DNA of 5,424 nucleotides. It comes from Pseudomonadota bacterium. GTDB taxonomy: Bacteria; Bdellovibrionota; JAFGOL01. The notes beneath the pieces are model-generated. The model ran no database searches, was not told the DNA's origin, and saw only the letters and a program-made list of their open reading frames with translations. Location of the stretch: the NCBI GenBank assembly GCA_026390535.1, contig JAPLFT010000044.1, positions 1 through 5,424 on the forward strand. The letters run 5' to 3'. A program made the position numbers and the translations under genes. Below, piece by piece: positions 1 to 4,895 of the stretch (positions within the stretch are counted from its first letter, which is position 1; each line of letters opens with the position of its first letter).

Positions 1-621
1 GAAATAGATTATACAAATGTCCAATCTCACAAACCGGGCATCGGTTTTCAGTTCTTTAATCAGTTAAGAACATGGGAAGCCTCTTTGAATTATTATTACA
101 GTATGGATTTTCTTGATCAGGACAAGGTAAGAAAAATAGACGGTGCTCATGTAATTCAACTTTCGTATGATCAAAGCATAACCTCAAACTGGTCGCTGGG
201 GATTAAGATACCTATCAGAATTTATAAGGCTGACGGGGGAGTCTGGGGAAGCTTTGAAGGAAGGGGTTATGAATTCGCATTATACTCGTACCATATAATG
301 GGAAAAACCTCTTTTTTATTAGAACCGTCTATAATAGTGTATAAATCTGCAAGCGGAGTAATTGAGGATTTTACATTCTATAGTATTAACACAAAATTTA
401 ATCTTCCATGGAGAATGTGGATATTCTGGCCGAGTTTAAAACTGGCTCCGGGAAAAATTTCCAGCGCAACTGTAAATAGATCAGCTATTGATATGAGCTT
501 TAACCTTGGTGCTTCTCTCGGCATCGGTATGAAATTCAATATTATAGCCAGGGCAAGAGAAGGATTCGTTTCTGAGAAATGGGAGTTTATTTCCGGTGTA
601 GGGTTTGAATATCTGTACTAA
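1..621 (+). CDS. Outer-membrane beta-barrel-like protein, C-terminal part (5' end outside window)
   Basis: The frame is open from the first base, giving 206 visible residues and a TAA stop at 619-621. A TTG at 85 could be taken as a start, but the frame runs through it with the same composition, so the real start lies upstream. The protein is built of alternating polar/hydrophobic stretches rich in Tyr, Trp and Phe, separated by short Gly/Asn/Asp/Ser turns. Examples are the stretches around YEFALYSYHI, FTFYSINTKFNL and RMWIFWPSLKLAPG. It ends in GVGFEYLY; a terminal aromatic residue on the last strand is the usual signal for BAM-assisted outer-membrane insertion. No alpha-helical membrane segment is visible. 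I infer an 8- to 12-strand outer-membrane barrel, but cannot name the family or say whether it is a porin or a structural protein. The stop codon is followed two bases later by the palindromic element. Confidence 0.7.
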   Translation, partial: EIDYTNVQSHKPGIGFQFFNQLRTWEASLNYYYSMDFLDQDKVRKIDGAHVIQLSYDQSITSNWSLGIKIPIRIYKADGGVWGSFEGRGYEFALYSYHIMGKTSFLLEPSIIVYKSASGVIEDFTFYSINTKFNLPWRMWIFWPSLKLAPGKISSATVNRSAIDMSFNLGASLGIGMKFNIIARAREGFVSEKWEFISGVGFEYLY

Positions 622-623
622 TC

Positions 624-842
624 CTGATCTACGTTCAAATAAGTATTTTTGTAAGTCATTGGATGTGTAATTGGCGCTCGTTTTGTTATTCATCGTCGGG
701 ATAAGATGTTTGCTGGTGTTAGGTGTTCCTTCTGCCGAGAGACCACCTAACCCCGCAAATATATCTTCTCCCGACTTCTTCATACACAAAACTCGCTGGT
801 GTCAAACTGACTTACAAAAATACTTATTTGAACGTAGATCAG
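624..842. repeat. 219-bp long inverted-repeat (MITE-like) element
   Basis: The left end 624-658 and the right end 808-842 are perfect reverse complements over 35 bp, starting CTGATCTACG and ending CGTAGATCAG. Pairing continues inward imperfectly, with small indels. The paired blocks are GTTTTG (680-685 with 787-792), GTCGGGA-x-AAGAT (695-707 with its complement near 763-775), TTTGC, and GTTAGGTG (718-725) with CACCTAAC (744-751). An 18-nt loop (726-743) remains. The whole element is therefore one long hairpin centred near 733. It encodes no transposase. A short non-coding element with long terminal inverted repeats resembles a MITE, but no autonomous partner is visible and the flanks show at most a 3-bp AAT repeat (620-622 and 843-845). 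It starts two bases after a stop codon, so its transcript would form a stable hairpin that could end or stabilise the upstream mRNA. Confidence 0.8.
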
Positions 843-907
843 AATTACAACAATGGCTATAACTGCATAAAATGAATGGATATTTTTGGTAGTATTGAAA
901 ACAATTC

Positions 908-936
908 TTGACATATATGATTTAATTTTGTTATAA
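908..936 (+). promoter_or_regulatory. Sigma-70-type promoter for the gene at 973
   Basis: The -35 box TTGACA (908-913) is a perfect consensus match. It is followed by a 17-bp spacer and TTATAA (931-936); TATAAG at 932-937 with an 18-bp spacer is an equivalent reading. Transcription would start near 943-945, leaving a leader of about 30 nt that contains GGAGG at 964-968, four bases before the ATG. This is the best promoter in the window. It implies that the downstream gene has its own, probably strong, transcription start rather than reading through from the barrel gene. Confidence 0.75.
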
Positions 937-972
937 GTGCTATTCTGTAATCGTTTTAAGAATGGAGGTCTT

Positions 973-1494
973 ATGAATATTTTAATTTCTATGGCGATTT
1001 TTCTTTCTAGTTTTTATGTCTATGGTGAATCTGATACGAATAAACAGGATTCATGGCAAATAGAACACGCAAAAGTATTCTATTATATAGATTTGAGAGA
1101 TGCCAACATAGGGAAAGATATATGGATACTGGCAACACGTGGTGAATATAGCGCTCCTAAAGAATTTATAAAAAAATATAAAGATTATGCTTTTTTTAAA
1201 CTTGATACGAAAACAATGACAGCATTCCCTGCAGCTACTGATGATCACCCTGATAAGATTTATGATGAGAATGCTGTATTATCCTGTCCTAAAACTTCAA
1301 TCATTAAAGCTGTTACTCCGGATGTTTGGTTTGTTCTCGTTAAGGATAGCGAAGATATAAATACCTTTTTCCCGGCTAGAATTGTTGACCATGGAAGAAC
1401 TCTACAAATAAATGGGACATCATATGTTGAATATATCATCAAGATAACGTCAATTGATGAATATACAGAAAACTATATAAAAAGCATTAAATAG
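973..1494 (+). CDS. Small secreted/periplasmic protein of unknown function
   Basis: A 173-residue protein. The ATG at 973 is chosen because GGAGG (964-968) lies four bases upstream and because it places a signal peptide at the N-terminus. A GTG at 937 would overlap the promoter's -10 region. Residues 1-18 (MNILISMAIFLSSFYVYG) form a short hydrophobic Sec signal with likely cleavage around 18-20. There is no lipobox Cys. The mature part of about 155 residues is rich in Lys, Asp, Ile and Tyr, has a single Cys (105), and mixes predicted strands (WILATRG, DVWFVLVKD, YVEYIIKI) with charged turns, which suggests a small globular alpha/beta or beta domain. I recognise no family motif. It has its own promoter and ends four bases before the convergent transporter gene, so it is probably monocistronic. 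It sits just downstream of the palindromic element and may be an accessory gene; that is inference. Confidence 0.75.
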   Translation: MNILISMAIFLSSFYVYGESDTNKQDSWQIEHAKVFYYIDLRDANIGKDIWILATRGEYSAPKEFIKKYKDYAFFKLDTKTMTAFPAATDDHPDKIYDENAVLSCPKTSIIKAVTPDVWFVLVKDSEDINTFFPARIVDHGRTLQINGTSYVEYIIKITSIDEYTENYIKSIK

Positions 1495-1498
1495 TATA

Positions 1499-2380
1499 TT
1501 ATTTTCTGCTCTGGGACAGAAACATTCCGCAAAGCATAAAAGTACATCCTATCAGGATCCTTACCGTTATGGGTTCCGATAATATCAACCATCCACCTAT
1601 TACAGCGAACAAAGCTTCAAAGCTCATTATTATAGCCGCATGGGTAGGTGGCGATTTTTTTTGTCCGACGGTTTGAAGCGTAAACGCAATACCTACCGAA
1701 AGAATGCCGCTATAAAGTAGAGAATATGATGATGATACGATAGAAGTGATAAAGAGTGTTTCTCTTAAGAAAACCATTATAAAACTAAAAAATGAACAAA
1801 AAGAAAATTGAATCATTGCAAGAACAAATGCACTCATTTTTGGAGCAAAACGTCCTATCAAAAGAACATAGTATGCCCAAAGAAAGGCACTGACTAGAAT
1901 CAACAGATCACCGTGCTTTATTTGTATCTCTGAGTTAATGCTGAGAAAGTAGAGACCGACTATTGCCAGTATTACCCCCAGGATAGAGAGTTTTCCGATT
2001 TTTTGTTTCCACATCAAAAACCCCAAAGCCGGTACAATAACAACATATATACCAGATATAAAACCCCCGCTGCCTGCCGTGGTGTATATCAGTCCCACCT
2101 GCTGAAAAGTTGAAGCAAGGAATAATATTAGGCCTGCCAGCAGGCCCTTGGATAAATCTTTTTTTGTTATTTTAGATAATTTTTTTCTGTCTTTTATGAG
2201 CGCTACTAGTAAAACAACAATGGCTCCCATCGCAAATCGTAAAGCGTTAAAAGTGTAAGGTCCTACATGATTCATTCCCTCTTTTTGGGCGACAAAACCA
2301 AAACCCCAGATTACGGCGGCCACTAAAAGGATTGAATCTGATTTTAGTATGGACGAGGATTTTAATAACGGATTTTTCAT
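1499..2380 (-). CDS. EamA/DMT-superfamily transporter (10 TM)
   Basis: A 293-residue inner-membrane protein with the two-repeat architecture of the EamA (DUF6) drug/metabolite transporter superfamily. About ten hydrophobic segments are visible, near residues 16-34, 43-62, 80-98, 105-124, 131-148, 157-176, 184-204, 217-236, 246-267 and 272-289. Repeat 1 opens with AAVIWGFGFVAQKEG and GPYTFNALRF, and repeat 2 with SAFLWAYYVLLIGRFAP. The last part, AAIIMSFEALFAVIGGWLILSEP, is the classic EamA ending. The length is normal for the family (about 290-300). Substrates in this family (amino acids, sugars, nucleotide precursors, drugs) cannot be read from sequence. The ATG at 2380 lies 11 bp after the nagZ-like stop on the same strand. 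No Shine-Dalgarno is evident in that AT-rich gap, so translation may be coupled to the upstream gene. Membership of the family is secure; function is open. Confidence 0.93.
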   Translation of the reverse strand: MKNPLLKSSSILKSDSILLVAAVIWGFGFVAQKEGMNHVGPYTFNALRFAMGAIVVLLVALIKDRKKLSKITKKDLSKGLLAGLILFLASTFQQVGLIYTTAGSGGFISGIYVVIVPALGFLMWKQKIGKLSILGVILAIVGLYFLSINSEIQIKHGDLLILVSAFLWAYYVLLIGRFAPKMSAFVLAMIQFSFCSFFSFIMVFLRETLFITSIVSSSYSLLYSGILSVGIAFTLQTVGQKKSPPTHAAIIMSFEALFAVIGGWLILSEPITVRILIGCTFMLCGMFLSQSRK

Positions 2381-2391
2381 ATTTTTATATT

Positions 2392-3444
2392 TTAGGGGAA
2401 CACCTTTTTAAGTTCACTTTTATTCAGAAAATTCAGAGCCTGCTCCGCCGATATTTTTTTATAAGAAATAAGTTTTTTCATTTCCTTTATTCTTGCCTGA
2501 GATGCAAAAACCTGATTCTTAAGATCAAGATCGGATTCAACATCTTTTGCTAAAGCATCTATCATATTTGCCAGTAAATTTATATCGGACGACGCAGATA
2601 CGACGATATCATTGCCTGCCTTTAAAGCAAGCCTGCTTGCCTCCTGGGGGCTATAGTATTTCGTTATTGCTCCCATAGATATATCATCTGTTATAACGAG
2701 TTTAATAAATCGGAATTCTTTTCTTATTATTTCCTGAATGAATTTTGGAGATAAGGAAGAAGGAAGATCGTCTATGTTTTTAAACAATATATGTGCTGTC
2801 AGAATGGAATGAACACCGGATTTTGTTGCTTTTTTGAAGGGAATTATCTCGTATTTTAGAAGATCTTCCATTGTCTTGTCTGAATTGGGAAGAATTTGGT
2901 GAGAATCTTCTTCAACACAGCCGTGTCCCGGAAAATGCTTAACACAACAGAGTATCCCACTTTTTACAAAACCTCTTATTGTCGCGCTTATAATGGCTTC
3001 GACTTTTTCCATAGCAGTTCCTGCGGATCTGTCCCCTATTGCACCATCCATTCTTTCTATCATGTCTGCTACGGGCGATAGATTATAATTTATTCCGACA
3101 CACATCAGTTCCTGCGCGACCATACAGAAGATGTCAAAGATGTCTTTGGGTGATTTTGTTGCCGCAAGTTCTCTGTAAGACGGTAATATTGTAAAAGGGG
3201 CCTTAAATCTTTGAACTCTTCCGCCCTCATGGTCAACAGAGGTAAAAAGGGGATATATCTGTGAAGCCGTTTGAAGTTTATTAATGGTTTCCACAAGGGT
3301 TTCAACCGAACTGTAGTTTTTCCCAAGGAAGAGAACACCGCCTATATTATAATCTTTTATAAAATTTAGAAAATCCAGAGAAGGGCTGGCATCAGGAATT
3401 CCTATTATAAAATTCTGGCCTAAATTCTTTGCCATATTATCCAT
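2392..3444 (-). CDS. nagZ: Glycoside hydrolase family 3 beta-N-acetylhexosaminidase, NagZ-type
   Basis: A 350-residue protein, close to the size of the single-domain cytoplasmic NagZ of Gram-negative bacteria (about 340). NagZ removes the non-reducing GlcNAc from anhydro-muropeptides during peptidoglycan recycling. Visible hallmarks, in order: GGVLFLGKN (35-43), DHEGGRVQRF (71-80), SPVADM (123-128), the GH3 N-acetylglucosaminidase signature KHFPGHG (169-175) followed by D180-S-H182 (the Asp-His pair that serves as general acid/base in this subgroup), and ITDDISMGAI (251-260), in which D253 fits the nucleophile position. There is no signal peptide, which agrees with cytosolic action and argues against a lipoprotein form. 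The start ATG at 3444 has GGAGG (complement of 3449-3453) four bases upstream; the ATG three codons further in is less well placed. It is first in a two-gene unit with the EamA transporter and divergent from the FecR-like gene. All key residues are intact. Confidence 0.93.
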   Translation of the reverse strand: MDNMAKNLGQNFIIGIPDASPSLDFLNFIKDYNIGGVLFLGKNYSSVETLVETINKLQTASQIYPLFTSVDHEGGRVQRFKAPFTILPSYRELAATKSPKDIFDIFCMVAQELMCVGINYNLSPVADMIERMDGAIGDRSAGTAMEKVEAIISATIRGFVKSGILCCVKHFPGHGCVEEDSHQILPNSDKTMEDLLKYEIIPFKKATKSGVHSILTAHILFKNIDDLPSSLSPKFIQEIIRKEFRFIKLVITDDISMGAITKYYSPQEASRLALKAGNDIVVSASSDINLLANMIDALAKDVESDLDLKNQVFASQARIKEMKKLISYKKISAEQALNFLNKSELKKVFP

Positions 3445-3470
3445 TTTTCCTCCGACATGAAAATAATTAA

Positions 3471-3499
3471 TTAATAAAGTATTTTACTAGGTTTTTAAA
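3471..3499 (-). promoter_or_regulatory. Possible promoter for the nagZ-like/EamA unit
   Basis: Read on the minus strand, TTTAAA (3499-3494) and TATTAA (3476-3471) are separated by 17 bp. Each matches the sigma-70 consensus at four of six positions. The resulting leader would be about 20 nt and include the GGAGG of the nagZ-like gene. The region is so AT-rich that other pairings are possible, so this is only a candidate. It overlaps the opposing promoter at 3483-3511. Confidence 0.3.
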
Positions 3500-3511
3500 A
3501 CTAGTTATACT
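3483..3511 (+). promoter_or_regulatory. Promoter for the FecR-like gene
   Basis: TTTACT (3483-3488, four of six -35 matches) and TATACT (3506-3511, five of six -10 matches) are separated by exactly 17 bp. Transcription would start near 3518, giving a leader of about 16 nt that carries GAGAGG (3524-3529), four bases before the ATG at 3534. It lies in the 89-bp divergent region shared with the nagZ-like gene. Confidence 0.5.
3486..3505. promoter_or_regulatory. Imperfect palindrome in promoter spacer, possible operator
   Basis: ACTAG (3486-3490) and CTAGT (3501-3505) are perfect inverted half-sites around a 10-bp T-run/A-run centre, which itself pairs partly. The palindrome overlaps the end of the -35 box and fills the spacer of the promoter at 3483-3511, and it overlaps the candidate minus-strand -35. 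A dimeric regulator bound here would block one or both promoters. No regulator gene is in the window, and short palindromes are common in AT-rich DNA. Confidence 0.3.
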
Positions 3512-3533
3512 AAAAAACTATAAGAGAGGCGAT

Positions 3534-4280
3534 ATGTTCAATATTTCAGTTATATTGGCAATTCTCAATATCTTTGCTGTAAATGCCGGCGCACAGGATT
3601 CTCAGGCAGGAGATTTTAACAGAGCCCAGCCTATAGGAAGTATAATAGTGTTCCGGGGTGATGATGTAAACATATATAGTGGCGGCAGAAAAACAAAGCT
3701 TGAAGAGGGAAAAATGCCATATTCACTTTATGCGAGTGATGAGGTGGGTACCAGTGCCTCTTCTGATTGTGAAATTCTTTTGGGTACCAGTGAAACAATA
3801 TATATATCTCCGGACAGTTTGATTAATCTGGATGTGTTCGGCAAGGATTCTACAAAAATATATTTGAAATATGGGATAATAATGTTCAAAGGCCATAACC
3901 CTATCCAACTTCAGGCAAGGGATTTCTCCGGTAATACGACCGGTGGAGATTTCCTTATGAAATATAAAAGATCAACCTTTGAAACAACAGTTTTTAATTT
4001 TGGGTCGAATATTAAAGTTAAAAGAGATATGGATGAGGATTATGTATACCTTCAAAACAAGAGCTATGCGAGATTATCATCGTTTAAGAAGGGTAAAAGA
4101 TCAGGGATAATAAAAGAGGAATCAATACCGGCAATATATAATATGTTTAAAATATCGTTCAAACCGGAAGGCAATACGGCAATTCAGAATAATGTTCCCG
4201 GAATAAACAATGAAACAAAATCCATTCCATATACAGAAGCTGCCAACCTGGATACTATAAAAAGAGTTATAGGCCTTTAA
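3534..4280 (+). CDS. Secreted FecR-domain-like protein
   Basis: A 248-residue protein. Residues 1-20 (MFNISVILAILNIFAVNAGA) form a Sec signal peptide with likely AxA-type cleavage before Q21; there is no lipobox Cys. Residues about 34-120 follow the FecR-type beta pattern. GSIIVFRGDDVNIYSGG leads into a Leu/Lys/Glu turn, then YASDEVGTSASSDCEILLGTS (the D-x-V-x-T-x-x-x-S pattern that opens the FecR core), then ETIYISPDSLINL and an LKYGIIMFKG strand. The following stretch, FLMKYKRSTFETTVFNFGSNIKVK (141-163), looks like the second beta unit often found after this core. The C-terminal 50 residues are low in recognisable structure. Classical FecR is a membrane-anchored anti-sigma regulator. This protein has no membrane anchor after the signal peptide and no sigma-factor or TonB-receptor neighbour, so a periplasmic structural or sensory role is more likely. 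Its last 14 bp overlap the end of the convergent acyltransferase gene. Confidence 0.75.
   Translation: MFNISVILAILNIFAVNAGAQDSQAGDFNRAQPIGSIIVFRGDDVNIYSGGRKTKLEEGKMPYSLYASDEVGTSASSDCEILLGTSETIYISPDSLINLDVFGKDSTKIYLKYGIIMFKGHNPIQLQARDFSGNTTGGDFLMKYKRSTFETTVFNFGSNIKVKRDMDEDYVYLQNKSYARLSSFKKGKRSGIIKEESIPAIYNMFKISFKPEGNTAIQNNVPGINNETKSIPYTEAANLDTIKRVIGL
3745..3792 (+). repeat. 12-bp direct repeat in the FecR-like gene
   Basis: TGGGTACCAGTG occurs at 3745-3756 and again at 3781-3792, exactly 36 bp (12 codons) apart and in the same reading frame. Both copies encode G-T-S, in EVGTSAS and LLGTSET. The repeat falls in the core of the FecR-like domain, where successive beta strands repeat similar turns. 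It could be a trace of internal duplication or chance. Confidence 0.6.
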
Positions 4281-4893
4281 GATTTACGAGGATCTTTTCA
4301 AGCTTTTGAGTATATTCAATTATTTTTTCATCCTTTGCATTGGAAGGAATCTTCATCGCTGACCCGAATTTAATTTCTACTTTGGAAAATGGTCTTGGGA
4401 TTACGACCTTATTCCAGCTTTTCTGAATGTGATAGCAGCGACTTACTTTTATACCAACCGGCAAAATAGGATATCCGGTCTGTTTTGATAGAATGAGAGC
4501 TCCCTGTTTTACCTTATAAATAGGACCTTTTGGGCCATCTACCGCGATAACGGCGTTATAGTCGGAAATTTTTAAGGTGTGTATCATCTCCAAAAGAGCC
4601 TTACTGCCGCCTCTTGTGGAAGATCCGCGGACACAATAATAACCCAATAGACGAAGGAACCTTGTCATCATTTCACCATCTGTGCTGGTGCTGGTCATTA
4701 CAAAAAAGTTTGAATTGATCCTGGTATTTATCAAAACAAGTTCGTCCTGGTGAAAATGGGCAACGATATATTTTTTACTATTTTTTATTGTTTTAGGTAG
4801 GGGTGGTTCTATATATCTTACTGTAAGCATATATATCCTGTAAGCCACGTATAAGACATAGGGCAGGATATATATTTTTATAAATTTCATCAT
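4267..4893 (-). CDS. DUF374-type lysophospholipid acyltransferase-like protein
   Basis: A 208-residue protein matching the DUF374 group of the LPLAT/glycerolipid acyltransferase superfamily, at the family's usual length (about 200-230). An N-terminal hydrophobic helix (about 5-25) would anchor it to the inner membrane with the catalytic part in the cytosol. The block AHFHQDEL (45-52) contains H46-x4-E51, which fits the HX4(D/E) catalytic motif. Family hallmarks follow: RGSSTRGG (89-96), AVDGPKGPIYKVKQGA (117-132) and SWNKVVIPRPFSKVEIKFG (159-177). It probably transfers an acyl chain to a lipid, but donor and acceptor cannot be inferred; some relatives act on lipid A. The ATG at 4893 lies two bases after the stop of the phosphatidyltransferase gene. 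No strong Shine-Dalgarno is visible, so translational coupling is likely. A second ATG follows immediately (4890). Its 3' end overlaps the FecR-like gene. Confidence 0.85.
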   Translation of the reverse strand: MMKFIKIYILPYVLYVAYRIYMLTVRYIEPPLPKTIKNSKKYIVAHFHQDELVLINTRINSNFFVMTSTSTDGEMMTRFLRLLGYYCVRGSSTRGGSKALLEMIHTLKISDYNAVIAVDGPKGPIYKVKQGALILSKQTGYPILPVGIKVSRCYHIQKSWNKVVIPRPFSKVEIKFGSAMKIPSNAKDEKIIEYTQKLEKILVNLKGL

Positions 4894-4895
4894 TT

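Larger units (their letters stand above)
622..972. other. Gene-free stretch: palindromic element plus promoter region
   Basis: About 350 bp with no credible gene. It consists of the inverted-repeat element (624-842), a 65-bp AT-rich stretch (843-907) in which I see nothing specific, a promoter (908-936), and a leader of about 30 nt with a strong ribosome binding site (GGAGG, 964-968) for the gene at 973. Two short open frames cover the element, one per strand. They are by-products of its symmetry: read outward, both arms give the same peptide ending in YLFERRS. Confidence 0.75.

Noticed and set aside
481..789. Minus-strand open frame (102 residues) spanning the element and the end of the barrel gene
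   Set aside because: Half of it is antisense to a convincing beta-barrel coding sequence and half lies in the hairpin. There is no family signature.
624..842. Classical integron attC site
   Set aside because: The GTTRRRY and RYYYAAC boxes are present but in the wrong order. No matching outer boxes were found on either side at attC distances, and no integrase or cassette array is visible. Kept only as a speculative finding.
671..862. Short plus-strand open frame (63 residues) across the palindromic element
   Set aside because: It has no ribosome binding site, lies inside the inverted repeat, and its C-terminal peptide is mirrored by the opposite strand because of the palindrome. It is a by-product of the repeat.
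937..972. Upstream GTG start for the secreted protein
   Set aside because: It overlaps the promoter's -10 region and would lie upstream of the transcription start. The ATG at 973 has GGAGG and exposes a proper signal peptide.
2332..2553. Plus-strand open frame of 73 residues opposite the nagZ-like and EamA genes
   Set aside because: It is antisense to two well-supported genes and has no motif. The low-complexity Phe/Ile/Leu composition reflects the AT-rich complement.
4279..4298. Small hairpin (AAGAT...ATCTT followed by T residues) as terminator of the FecR-like gene
   Set aside because: The stem is only 5 bp and AT-rich with an 8-nt loop, too weak to support as an intrinsic terminator.
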